This document shows positions 39,742-47,903 of a stretch of DNA of 64,000 nt, piece after piece (within the stretch, counting starts at the first letter, position 1; each line of letters opens with the position of its first letter). The stretch is from [Bacillus] selenitireducens MLS10. GTDB lineage: Bacteria > Bacillota > Bacilli > Bacillales > Salisediminibacteriaceae. Where the stretch lies: NCBI RefSeq assembly GCF_000093085.1, contig NC_014219.1, positions 1,852,384-1,916,383 of the forward strand. The letters are read 5' to 3'. The notes beneath the pieces were generated by a model. That model saw only the letters and a program-made list of their open reading frames with translations, had not been told where the DNA came from and made no database searches. The translations under genes were made by a program, and so were the position numbers.

Positions 39742-41104
39742 TCAGTCACCGGGTAATGTGCGTGATGCAGCACTGGATGTGCTGATCAAAATTTCAAAAG
39801 ATCAGGCCTACTCCCATTTGCTGCTGAATGAAACCGTTATGAAAAAAAAGATCAAAGAGGTCGATGTGGCGCTTTTGACGGAGATCGTATACGGCACGTT
39901 GCAGCACCAGCGCAGGCTCGATTACTATGTAAGTGCCTTTTCAAAAAAAGAACTGAACAAGTTGGAGAATTGGGTGTTGATTCTCCTTCGTCTGAGCGTG
40001 TATCAGATGCATTTTCTCGATCGGGTTCCTGATCATGCGATCTTAAATGAAGCGGTGAGAATCGCTTCGAAAAGAGGGCACAAGGGTATTGCCGGCATGG
40101 TGAACGGCATTTTGCGTTCTGTCCAGCGTGAGGGTGTTCCTGATCTTGAGGAGATCGAAGACCCGAAAGAGCGGCTTGCGATTGAAACGAGCCATCCTGA
40201 CTGGCTCATTCAGCGATGGATCAGCCATTATGGATTTGAGACAGCTCATCGGATTGCACATGGTAATTTGAGCTATCCTGTCTCATCAGCGCGGGTCAAC
40301 CGGATGAAAGTGACAAGGGAAGAACTGATGCATGAATGGACAGAGGAAGGGCTTCAGATCACAGCAAGCCCGTATCTTGAGGAGGCAGTCCGAGTGGATA
40401 AGGGTGTCATCAGCAGAACGGCCGCTTTCAGGGAAGGGAGATGTTCAATACAGGACGAAGGATCCATGATGGTTACGGGTCTCCTAGATCCGAAGCCCGG
40501 TATGCGGGTCCTTGATTCCTGTGCTGCTCCTGGAGGCAAGACCTCTCATATCGCGGAGCGGATGAATGATGAAGGTGAGCTCTATGCCATGGATATTCAC
40601 AAACATAAGATCAAGCTGATTGATGCTCAGGCAGAACGGCTCGGGCTTTCTGTTGTTCACGGTCTCAAGGGAGATGCAAGACTTGCCGGAGAACAACTGG
40701 AAGAAGAATCATTCGACTGTATCCTCGTGGATGCACCCTGTTCCGGACTCGGTGTTATTCAGCGCAAGCCCGATTTGAAATGGACGAAATCCGAACGGGA
40801 TATTGAGCGGTTGACGGTCATCCAGGGAGAGATCCTGAAACAGGTATGGCCGCTTCTGAAACCCGGAGGCAGACTCGTTTACAGTACTTGTACGATCGAT
40901 TATGAAGAAAACGAGGGACAGGTGACCCATTTTGTCAATGAAACGGCCGATGCCGATTTTGAAGCGGATTTTCTAAACCGCCTTCCGGAGCCTGTTCAGA
41001 CTTCTTCCTTTGCAAATCAAAGTGGGATTCAACTGATACCCGGACAGTATGGGACGGATGGATTTTTCATGACGTCCATCGTCAAACGCGACCACAGGAA
41101 ATGA
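39731..41104 (+). CDS. rsmB: 16S rRNA m5C967 methyltransferase RsmB (Sun)
   Basis: A 457-residue SAM-dependent methyltransferase. The N-terminal NusB-like RNA-binding domain (about 5-130) precedes the catalytic domain, with SAM motif LDSCAAPGGKTSHIAE (about 258-273), DAPCSGLGVIQRKPDLKW with the PC cysteine, and YSTCTIDYEENE with the nucleophile cysteine. The start ATG at 39731 follows AGGAG by 6 nt and overlaps fmt. The next gene, prpC, starts 9 nt after the stop; rlmN is missing from its usual place between them. Confidence 0.94.
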   Translation: MTVNQSPGNVRDAALDVLIKISKDQAYSHLLLNETVMKKKIKEVDVALLTEIVYGTLQHQRRLDYYVSAFSKKELNKLENWVLILLRLSVYQMHFLDRVPDHAILNEAVRIASKRGHKGIAGMVNGILRSVQREGVPDLEEIEDPKERLAIETSHPDWLIQRWISHYGFETAHRIAHGNLSYPVSSARVNRMKVTREELMHEWTEEGLQITASPYLEEAVRVDKGVISRTAAFREGRCSIQDEGSMMVTGLLDPKPGMRVLDSCAAPGGKTSHIAERMNDEGELYAMDIHKHKIKLIDAQAERLGLSVVHGLKGDARLAGEQLEEESFDCILVDAPCSGLGVIQRKPDLKWTKSERDIERLTVIQGEILKQVWPLLKPGGRLVYSTCTIDYEENEGQVTHFVNETADADFEADFLNRLPEPVQTSSFANQSGIQLIPGQYGTDGFFMTSIVKRDHRK

Positions 41105-41113
41105 GGGATAACT

Positions 41114-41881
41114 GTGAACGGATTATTTTTGACTGATATAGGAAAGGTCAGGCGCTATAACGAAGACGCAGGTGCCTTTTTCTTTCATGACAGAGTTGAG
41201 GATACGGCACTTGCAATTGCGGCTGATGGCATGGGAGGTCATCAGGCGGGAGACGTGGCGAGCAGGATGAGCGTTGATTTACTGAGTGAGTTTTGGGCTG
41301 AGGCCGGAGAAGAAGAAGCGAAGGACTGGGGAGGCTGGCTGGAAGCCAACCTGGCCAAAGTGAACACGGGTGTTTATACACACGGTCAGTCACACCCGGA
41401 GTTACAGGGAATGGGGACAACTGTTGCTGCTGTCATATGCACGGAATCGAAGTTCTTTGTAGGCAATATTGGTGATTCAAGAGTGTATCACCTGAACAGT
41501 TCGACCGGTGAATTTAAACAGGTGACAAAGGATCATTCAGTTGCAGCGGAGCTATTCCGAGCCGGACAAATTTCGGAAACTGAGGCAGATCATCATCCGA
41601 GAAAGCATATGCTGACCAAGGCTGTGGGTACAAATCCTTCTGTTGCCTCTGATGTCTTTGAATTCGGGTGGACAAAAGGAGATAAGCTGCTGATTTGCAC
41701 TGACGGTCTGTCCAACAAGGTTTCCGACGAATCTCTTGCAAGAATCATGATCGGCCATACATTGCTCGCTTCCGCCGGTCAGGCGATGATCGGCGAAGCG
41801 AATCACATGGGCGGCGAGGATAATATTTCTCTTATCCTTGTGGAACACGGCCATAAAGGAGGCGGTATCAGTGCCTCATAA
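41114..41881 (+). CDS. prpC: PP2C-family Ser/Thr phosphatase PrpC (Stp)
   Basis: A 255-residue metal-dependent phosphatase that reverses PrkC phosphorylation. Metal-binding motifs visible: TDIGKVRRYNEDAG near the N-terminus, AADGMGGHQAGDVAS (about 36-50), GTTVAAV, VGNIGDSRVYHL (about 115-126), LLICTDGLSNKV and GGEDNISLILVE. It starts at GTG. The stop lies 11 nt inside the prkC start, so phosphatase and kinase are coupled. The pair acts on cell-wall and growth signalling in Firmicutes. Confidence 0.95.
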   Translation: MNGLFLTDIGKVRRYNEDAGAFFFHDRVEDTALAIAADGMGGHQAGDVASRMSVDLLSEFWAEAGEEEAKDWGGWLEANLAKVNTGVYTHGQSHPELQGMGTTVAAVICTESKFFVGNIGDSRVYHLNSSTGEFKQVTKDHSVAAELFRAGQISETEADHHPRKHMLTKAVGTNPSVASDVFEFGWTKGDKLLICTDGLSNKVSDESLARIMIGHTLLASAGQAMIGEANHMGGEDNISLILVEHGHKGGGISAS

Positions 41882-43901
41882 ACGGGTCAATGAACGCTAT
41901 GAAATCATCCGCCCTATTGGCGGAGGTGGAATGGCTGATGTGTTCTTGGCAAAGGATTTAATTCTTGATCGGGATGTAGCTGTGAAAGTTTTGAAAAACC
42001 AGTTTGCCAATGACGATGAGTTCATTCGCCGATTCCGCAGAGAAGCACAGTCTGCCGCCTCTATGTCCCATCCGAACATTGTTAATATTTTTGATGTCGG
42101 TGAAGAAAACAATGAGTATTACATTGTCATGGAATATGTGGAAGGGCAGACATTAAAACAATATATTCATGATCACGGCTCATTAAGTCCCGAAGAAACG
42201 GTACGGATTCTCCGACAGGTATCGAGCGCGGTAAGCCACGCTCATGATAACCATATTGTACACAGGGATATTAAACCGCAAAATATACTGATATCCCCGA
42301 ACGGCACGGCCAAAGTTACGGATTTCGGAATCTCCAGAGCAATCAGTGATGCGACCATAACCCATACGAATTCGGTTTTGGGTTCTGTTCATTATCTGTC
42401 TCCTGAACAGGCGAAAGGCGGATACGTGACATACCAGTCGGATCTTTATTCCCTTGGTGTCGTCGCCTATGAAATGCTGACTGGCAAAGTCCCATTCACA
42501 GCAGATACACCGGTATCCATTGCACTGAAACATCTTCAGGATCCTTTTCCATCGGTTCGGGAGATGAAACCTGATGTCCCGCAGAGTTTGGATAATGTGA
42601 TACTTCGGGCCACTTCAAAAGAACCGGAAAAGCGCTATGGTAATGCACACGCCATGCTGGCCGATATTGAAACGGTGCTTACCGCGGGACGTGTGAATGA
42701 AGAACCGTTTGTTGCAGATGATCCTGACGAAGGGGCAACAAAGGCGATGCCTGCAGTCAGTTCGAGGTCTGCTCTTGCAGATCCTGATGAAACGATTATT
42801 TCATCAGGCGGTGATCAGGCGAATACAAAGGCTTTTAAAAGAGAAGAAGATACGCAAAAAGGAAAAAAGAAGAAACGGCCTGCAGCATTTTGGTGGAAAA
42901 CAGGCGGTATAGCAGCCGCTGTGATGCTGGCAATTATTTTGTTTCTGATCTGGTGGATTCCGACACTGCTTCATGTGGAGGATGTTGAAATTCCGGATGA
43001 TCTGATTGGTGAACATGTCGAAGAAGTTGAAGAACGCCTTGAAGAATTACAGTTAGTAACGGAGCGCGAATACCGCTACGATGACGAAATTGAAGAAGAT
43101 CACGTAATCAGTCACAGCCCTGCAGCCGGTCGTACCGTAAAAGCAGAAACCATGATCACGCTCGTTGTCAGTGAGGGACCGGAGCCTGTTGATATGATTG
43201 ATGTGACCGGTGAGACAAGGGAACGTGCTTTGAATATGCTCGAAGATTTTCTTGATGTGGAAATCAGTTATACGCAAACGACAGATGAGAATCCCGATAC
43301 AGTGCTTGAACAGAGTCCGGCAGCGGGAGAATTGATCATTCCCGGAGAGACTTCCGTCAGGTTGACTGTAAGCGAATATCCGGTTTTCAGAATGCCGAAC
43401 CTGGCAGATATGACAAGAAATGAAGTCCTGGACCTGCTTGAAGATCAACCGTTATTGACACTGTCGTTTAATGAAGAGCATCATCCTTCTGTTGAAGAAG
43501 GCAAAGTGATTTCACAAAATCCGGGCAGAGGAGTCGAGATTGATGAACCGACACGCGTGGAGGTTATCTTCAGTCTTGGTCCGGAAGAAGTGGAAGAAGA
43601 GCCTGAAGAAGAGCCGGTAAGGGCCATTGTACCATTTGAGGTGTCACTTCCTGAGATTAGCGAAGGTGACGAGGACGGCAATGAAGAACCGGCGAGGTAT
43701 CGGATACAGATTTCTGTTGCGGATATGAATGCGCAAGTACCAAGACAAGTCATTGACAGGGAAATTACGGAAACGACGACCTTTGATGTGCCAATGGCCG
43801 TTGAACCAGGAGAATCGGGCTTTTTGATTCTGGTCGTTGATGGAGAAGAGTTTCAAGATTCACCATTTGAATATACGTACGAACAATTGAGGGATCTTTA
43901 A
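41871..43901 (+). CDS. prkC: PASTA-domain Ser/Thr protein kinase PrkC
   Basis: A 676-residue membrane kinase that senses muropeptides or lipid II. The cytoplasmic kinase domain (about 10-270) has GGGGMADVFLAKD, VAVKVLK, HRDIKPQNIL and DFGIS. One membrane helix lies at about 342-365. Outside are three PASTA repeats (about 368-435, 436-503, 503-573), an acidic E/P linker and a C-terminal Ig-like domain of about 95 residues, as in B. subtilis PrkC. The start is GTG 41871, 8 nt after AAAGGAGG; the longer frame from 41838 precedes that site. In Bacillus PrkC triggers spore germination, but here it more likely controls wall growth. Confidence 0.95.
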   Translation: MPHKRVNERYEIIRPIGGGGMADVFLAKDLILDRDVAVKVLKNQFANDDEFIRRFRREAQSAASMSHPNIVNIFDVGEENNEYYIVMEYVEGQTLKQYIHDHGSLSPEETVRILRQVSSAVSHAHDNHIVHRDIKPQNILISPNGTAKVTDFGISRAISDATITHTNSVLGSVHYLSPEQAKGGYVTYQSDLYSLGVVAYEMLTGKVPFTADTPVSIALKHLQDPFPSVREMKPDVPQSLDNVILRATSKEPEKRYGNAHAMLADIETVLTAGRVNEEPFVADDPDEGATKAMPAVSSRSALADPDETIISSGGDQANTKAFKREEDTQKGKKKKRPAAFWWKTGGIAAAVMLAIILFLIWWIPTLLHVEDVEIPDDLIGEHVEEVEERLEELQLVTEREYRYDDEIEEDHVISHSPAAGRTVKAETMITLVVSEGPEPVDMIDVTGETRERALNMLEDFLDVEISYTQTTDENPDTVLEQSPAAGELIIPGETSVRLTVSEYPVFRMPNLADMTRNEVLDLLEDQPLLTLSFNEEHHPSVEEGKVISQNPGRGVEIDEPTRVEVIFSLGPEEVEEEPEEEPVRAIVPFEVSLPEISEGDEDGNEEPARYRIQISVADMNAQVPRQVIDREITETTTFDVPMAVEPGESGFLILVVDGEEFQDSPFEYTYEQLRDL

Positions 43902-43938
43902 TGATTCCAATCTGTGCTGTTAACCGAAGGGGTGGGCT

Positions 43939-44823
43939 ATGCCTAAAGGAAGAATAATCAAAGCACTCAGTGGCTTTTATTATGTTGAATCAGATGAAGG
44001 GATCGTTCAGTGCCGGGCCAGGGGGAATTTCCGTAATCGGAAAATCACCCCCTACGTCGGGGACTGGGTTGAGTACGAAGCAGAAAATCACACAGATGGC
44101 TATATTCTCGCTATTGATGAGCGGGAGAATCAGCTTGTCCGACCTCCTGTTGCAAACGTGGAACAGGCCGTATTGATTTTCTCTGTGGAAGATCCGAAAT
44201 TCAGTCCGGTTCTTTTAGACCGTTTTCTCGTTCACGTTGAGGCAAACGGTATCGAACCACTGATATGCATGTCGAAAACCGACCTCAATCACGACGGTAT
44301 CCGTGAAGAACTTGAGTATTTTGAGGATGCATACACCCGTATCGGATACAGGGTTCTGCGCACGTCCATTTACCTTGAGGAAACCATTGAACAGCTGAAG
44401 CCCTACCTGACTGATCGTGTGTCCGTTTTTGCCGGACAAAGCGGCGTTGGGAAATCGTCACTGTTAAATATATTGAAGCCGGGTGTCGAGATCAAAACGG
44501 ATGAAACGTCCAAGAGTCTTGGGCGCGGCAAGCATACAACCCGTCATGTGGAGCTGATTCCATTAAATGAAGGAGGGTATGTGGCGGATACACCCGGTTT
44601 CAGTTCCCTCGATTTTACAGGAATCGAGGCCATCCATTTGGGTGACTGTTTTCCTGAGTTTCAGGAGCTCAGTCATGACTGCAAGTTCAGAGGTTGTCAG
44701 CATATCAATGAACCTAAATGCCGGGTGAAAGCAGCTGTGGATGAAGGTCAGGTTACAAAAGAGCGTTATGAGCACTATGTGGAATTCCATGAAGAAATTG
44801 AACAAATGAAGCGGAGGTACTGA
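43939..44823 (+). CDS. rsgA: RsgA (CpgA/YloQ), ribosome small-subunit GTPase
   Basis: A 294-residue circularly permuted GTPase for late 30S assembly. The N-terminal OB fold (about 1-65) is followed by the permuted G motifs in the order G4 (CMSKTDL), G1 ([12 protein letters not shown], about 167-178) and G3 (DTPGFSS). The C-terminal zinc site is [25 protein letters not shown] precedes the ATG. rpe begins 2 nt after the stop. The order prkC-rsgA-rpe matches B. subtilis. Confidence 0.96.
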   Translation: MPKGRIIKALSGFYYVESDEGIVQCRARGNFRNRKITPYVGDWVEYEAENHTDGYILAIDERENQLVRPPVANVEQAVLIFSVEDPKFSPVLLDRFLVHVEANGIEPLICMSKTDLNHDGIREELEYFEDAYTRIGYRVLRTSIYLEETIEQLKPYLTDRVSVFAGQSGVGKSSLLNILKPGVEIKTDETSKSLGRGKHTTRHVELIPLNEGGYVADTPGFSSLDFTGIEAIHLGDCFPEFQELSHDCKFRGCQHINEPKCRVKAAVDEGQVTKERYEHYVEFHEEIEQMKRRY

Positions 44824-44825
44824 TT

Positions 44826-45470
44826 ATGATTAAGATTGCCCCATCTATTCTTGCTGCCAATTTTTCGAAGCTTGGTGAAGAGATTCAGTCTGCAGAAGCT
44901 GCAGGTGCGGATTATATCCACGTTGATGTGATGGACGGACACTTCGTTCCGAATATTACATTTGGTCCATTGGCGGTGGATGCCATCAGACCGTTGACAT
45001 CACTTCCGCTCGACGTGCATCTGATGATCGAGAATCCGGATCAGTATATATCAGATTTTACAAATGCAGGAGCTGATTTGATCAGTGTTCATGTCGAGGC
45101 ATGTCCACATCTGCACCGAACGATTCAGCTGATTAAATCAACAGGTGCAAAGGCTGGGGTTGTGTTAAACCCGCATACTCCCGTTTCTGCTATTGAACCG
45201 ATTTTGGAAGATGTGGATCTTGTATTATTGATGACAGTAAACCCTGGTTTTGGCGGTCAATCCTTCATCCATTCTGTTCTTCCGAAAATTGCGGAAGTCA
45301 AAGCATTGGCTGATCAGCGGCACCCGGAACTTGAAATAGAAGTGGACGGCGGAGTGAATGCAGAAACAGCTCGTCTTTGCGCAGAAGCAGGTGCCAATGT
45401 CCTTGTTGCAGGATCTGCTGTTTTTGGAAAGACGGACCGTAAGAAGGCTGTTGAAGAATTACGTCTTTAA
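44826..45470 (+). CDS. rpe: Ribulose-phosphate 3-epimerase
   Basis: A 214-residue TIM-barrel enzyme interconverting ribulose-5-P and xylulose-5-P in the pentose phosphate pathway. Signatures: [46 protein letters not shown] and EVDGGVN carry the metal-binding His/Asp residues and phosphate site. GCGGAGGTACTG at the rsgA end is the ribosome site. The promoter and TPP riboswitch for thiT begin at its 3' end. Confidence 0.96.
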   Translation: MIKIAPSILAANFSKLGEEIQSAEAAGADYIHVDVMDGHFVPNITFGPLAVDAIRPLTSLPLDVHLMIENPDQYISDFTNAGADLISVHVEACPHLHRTIQLIKSTGAKAGVVLNPHTPVSAIEPILEDVDLVLLMTVNPGFGGQSFIHSVLPKIAEVKALADQRHPELEIEVDGGVNAETARLCAEAGANVLVAGSAVFGKTDRKKAVEELRL

Positions 45471-45480
45471 ATGATATACT
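45451..45480 (+). promoter_or_regulatory. Promoter of thiT-thiN
   Basis: TTGAAG (45451-45456), an 18-bp spacer and TATACT (45475-45480) straddle the rpe stop, about 20 bp before the TPP riboswitch. Confidence 0.65.
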
Positions 45481-45499
45481 GCAAAGTGAAAGACAAATG

Positions 45500-45632
45500 A
45501 ATCACAAGGGGAGTCCGGCACGGGCTGAGAGGAAGCAGGATGCGCTTCGACCCTCGAACCTGTAAGTTCAAACTTGCGTAGGGATGTGAACCGGATCAAT
45601 CGCGGTATCGTCCTTATGGGCGATACTTTTTT
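45500..45632 (+). promoter_or_regulatory. TPP riboswitch (thi-box) with terminator, upstream of thiT
   Basis: The THI-box elements are visible in order: AAGGGGAGTCCGGC, CGGGCTGAGAGG, CGACCCTCGAACCTGTAAG and GCGTAGGGATGTGA. The expression platform is a terminator with arms GTATCGTCC and GGGCGATAC (45605-45626) followed by TTTTTT. Thiamine diphosphate binding would favour termination and reduce thiT-thiN expression. Confidence 0.95.
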
Positions 45633-45680
45633 GTATCCTCCTTTCCTGTGATTCAAAATGAAGAAAGGGGAATGAGAACG

Positions 45681-46247
45681 ATGAAAAACTCACGAACACG
45701 ATTGATCATTATGGTGGAAATCGCCATGATGGTGGCACTTGCTGCCATTCTTGATTACTTCACATTTTTGAAATTCTGGATTCAGGGAGGATCCGTGTCA
45801 TTGGCCATGGTACCCATCTTTTTGATGGCTTTCAGAAGAGGCTGGAAAGTGGGCGTTCTGACAGGTGTGCTCTTCGGATTTGTCAATATGATTATACAGC
45901 CCTTTATCGTACACTGGCTGCAGGCTCTTCTTGATTATCCCATTGCCTTCGGACTCGCTGGTCTTGCAGGTTTACTGGTATCAAAACCTGGTCAGTCTGC
46001 GTTGACTCAATCACTCTTTGTTGCAGGTGGCGTTCTGATTGGCGGTCTGCTCCGTTTCCTGACTCATTTCGGAGCCGGAGTCGTCTGGTTTGGCGAATAT
46101 GCTCCGGAAGGAACACCGGTGGTTGTGTATTCCTTTACGTATAATCTGTCCTATATGCTCCCGGGCACCTTATTGTCCATGGTGATCATGGTGCTGTTGA
46201 TCAACGCGTCAAAACGTCTGATACAGCCGCAAAAGAAAGCAGCCTGA
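45681..46247 (+). CDS. thiT: ThiT, thiamine-specific ECF transporter substrate-binding subunit
   Basis: A 188-residue S-component with about six membrane helices that captures thiamine and works with the shared energy-coupling module EcfAA'T. Family features: a short basic start, FLKFWIQGGSVSLAMVPIFL, FRRGWKVGVLTG and a conserved tryptophan-rich C-terminal half. The ATG at 45681 is preferred because GAAAGGGG sits 10 nt upstream; the ATG at 45672 is too close. It is under the TPP riboswitch and 4 bp from thiN. Placement here, between rpe and thiN, differs from B. subtilis. Confidence 0.93.
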   Translation: MKNSRTRLIIMVEIAMMVALAAILDYFTFLKFWIQGGSVSLAMVPIFLMAFRRGWKVGVLTGVLFGFVNMIIQPFIVHWLQALLDYPIAFGLAGLAGLLVSKPGQSALTQSLFVAGGVLIGGLLRFLTHFGAGVVWFGEYAPEGTPVVVYSFTYNLSYMLPGTLLSMVIMVLLINASKRLIQPQKKAA

Positions 46248-46251
46248 AGGT

Positions 46252-46926
46252 ATGACCATCCGAACCGTGATTTTCGCAGGTGGCCCGGAGGCGTCGTTTC
46301 CTTCGAAAGACGTCTTCAGTCAAATCAAATTGAAGTCGGATTATTGGATTGGTGCAGATCGTGGTGCACTGCATCTGATCAAACGGGGGATTGCTCCCGA
46401 TTTGTCTGTCGGGGATTTTGACTCTGTTTCACAAGAAGAATGGGACACGATCCAACGACGGAGTCGAGAGATTTTTGTCCATCCTGAAGAAAAGGATGAA
46501 ACAGATTTGGAAATTGCGCTGCACGAAGCCATTAAAGCAGGCAGCGAATCAATCTGTCTGATCGGGGTCACAGGCGGGCGTATTGATCATTATCTTATGG
46601 CCATCCAGCTGATGGAGCTGACAGCCCGTTCAGTTAAAGAGATTAAGCTTTATGATGTTACCGGGGAAATGTGGATCAGACAGCCGGGGACGTATGAGGA
46701 AGAACGCAGGGGTTATAACTATGTGTCGTTTCTTCCTGCCACGGAACAGGTTGAAGGTCTTACGCTCCGGGGGTTTAAATATCCCCTTACCGAAGCGGTG
46801 CTGAACAGAGGATCAAGCCTTGCGATCAGCAATCAGCAAACCGATGCAACAGCGACTATCCGATTTACAAAAGGGTTGCTGTACGGCATGTTTTCCGGGG
46901 ATGAAGAAGAGATCAATGAAGACTGA
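46252..46926 (+). CDS. thiN: Thiamine pyrophosphokinase (YloS)
   Basis: A 224-residue enzyme pyrophosphorylating thiamine to thiamine diphosphate. The N-terminal catalytic domain has GADRGALHLIKRG, DLSVGDFDSVS and EEKDETDLEIAL, and GVTGGRIDHYL; the C-terminal β domain binds thiamine (residues about 140-215). GAAGG overlaps the thiT stop just upstream. Together ThiT and ThiN form a thiamine salvage pair: uptake, then activation. The rho-independent terminator at 46982 follows. Confidence 0.93.
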   Translation: MTIRTVIFAGGPEASFPSKDVFSQIKLKSDYWIGADRGALHLIKRGIAPDLSVGDFDSVSQEEWDTIQRRSREIFVHPEEKDETDLEIALHEAIKAGSESICLIGVTGGRIDHYLMAIQLMELTARSVKEIKLYDVTGEMWIRQPGTYEEERRGYNYVSFLPATEQVEGLTLRGFKYPLTEAVLNRGSSLAISNQQTDATATIRFTKGLLYGMFSGDEEEINED

Positions 46927-46981
46927 TGCCCGGGGAATCTGAGAACTCCCAGTGTGTATGAAGCACAACTTATGCATATAC

Positions 46982-47016
46982 AAAAAGCGGTGGCCCGTTT
47001 GGACCACCGCTTTTTA
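46982..47016. terminator. Bidirectional terminator between thiN and rpmB
   Basis: A 12-bp stem, AAAAAGCGGTGG and CCACCGCTTTTT, with a 10-nt loop has A and T tracts on both sides. It serves the converging thiN and rpmB transcripts. Confidence 0.9.
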
Positions 47017-47044
47017 TTAAATCAGATCGACATTCAAAGCGCGA

Positions 47045-47233
47045 TTATACACGCTGAACTTTACCTGATTTCAATGCACGTGCAGAAACGTATACGCGCT
47101 TTGGCTTTCCGTCAACCATAATACGGACTTTCTGAACGTTTGCTCCCCAACGGCGCTTTGTTGCATTCAAAGCGTGGGAACGCTTATTACCGGTCTTTGG
47201 ACCTCTTCCTGTAATCACACATTTACGTGCCAT
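47045..47233 (-). CDS. rpmB: 50S ribosomal protein L28
   Basis: A 62-residue basic ribosomal protein: [38 protein letters not shown] and [15 protein letters not shown] are typical. The form keeps only one cysteine, so it does not have the four-cysteine zinc ribbon of some L28 proteins. The start lies after GGAGGGATATGAC on the minus strand. It is opposite to its neighbours, as in B. subtilis; the adjoining spoVM gene is missing. Confidence 0.97.
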   Translation of the reverse strand: MARKCVITGRGPKTGNKRSHALNATKRRWGANVQKVRIMVDGKPKRVYVSARALKSGKVQRV

Positions 47234-47260
47234 GTCATATCCCTCCTTCGAACACTTTCA

Positions 47261-47288
47261 ATCATAACATGAAGTAGCCTGTACGCAA
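47261..47288 (-). promoter_or_regulatory. Promoter of rpmB
   Basis: On the minus strand TTGCGT and TATGAT are separated by 16 bp, about 30 bp upstream of the rpmB start. Confidence 0.6.
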
Positions 47289-47508
47289 ATCACATACTTG
47301 GTTATATTAGCACAGCATCGGAGGGATTTCAAGTGGAATAGGAAAACTGATCAAGTATTTTTACTTGACAGGATCGTCGGTATTCGAAGAGATGCTTACT
47401 GGAGCCGGTGACGAAGCCCTATTCACTGAGATTACTTTCATTAACAAACAATCTGTAGTAAAATAACCGTAGCCATTTATGGAATCCTGATTAAGGAGGC
47501 AAAGAACG

Positions 47509-47874
47509 ATGACGATTGAGATGAAAACGAACTATGGAAATATTGATGTATCGAAAGAAGTGGTGGCAGTCATTGCCGGAGGTGCAGCAGTGGATTGCTA
47601 CGGTATTGTCGGTATGGCATCACAAAAACAGTTAAAAGACGGCATCACTGATCTTCTTGGCCGGGAGAACCTTGGCCGCGGCGTTGTCATCCGCGAAGAA
47701 GAAAACGGACCGATCCATATTGATATGTATATCATTGTCGGATACGGAACCAAAATTTCCGAAGTGGCGCATAACGTTCAGTCCAAAGTAAAGTATCAGC
47801 TAAAGCAGATGCTCGGGCTGAAAGTGGAGTCTGTCAACATTTTTATTCAGGGTGTCAGGGTTCTGAACCCGTAA
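47509..47874 (+). CDS. yloU: Asp23/Gls24 family protein (YloU)
   Basis: A 121-residue Asp23/Gls24-family protein. Typical motifs: NYGNIDVSKEVVAVIAGGAA, CYGIVGMASQ, and VDMYIIVGYG-like IDMYIIVGYGTKISEVA. Relatives such as SAOUHSC Asp23 and AmaP partners are envelope-stress proteins, but YloU function is unsettled. AAGGAGG precedes the ATG. fakA follows after 29 bp. The 275-bp gap upstream holds no clear gene; a weak -10 TAAAAT (47459-47464) lacks a convincing -35. Confidence 0.9.
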   Translation: MTIEMKTNYGNIDVSKEVVAVIAGGAAVDCYGIVGMASQKQLKDGITDLLGRENLGRGVVIREEENGPIHIDMYIIVGYGTKISEVAHNVQSKVKYQLKQMLGLKVESVNIFIQGVRVLNP

Positions 47875-47903
47875 ACCTGGAATTTCAGTGAGGAGGAGCA
47901 TGT

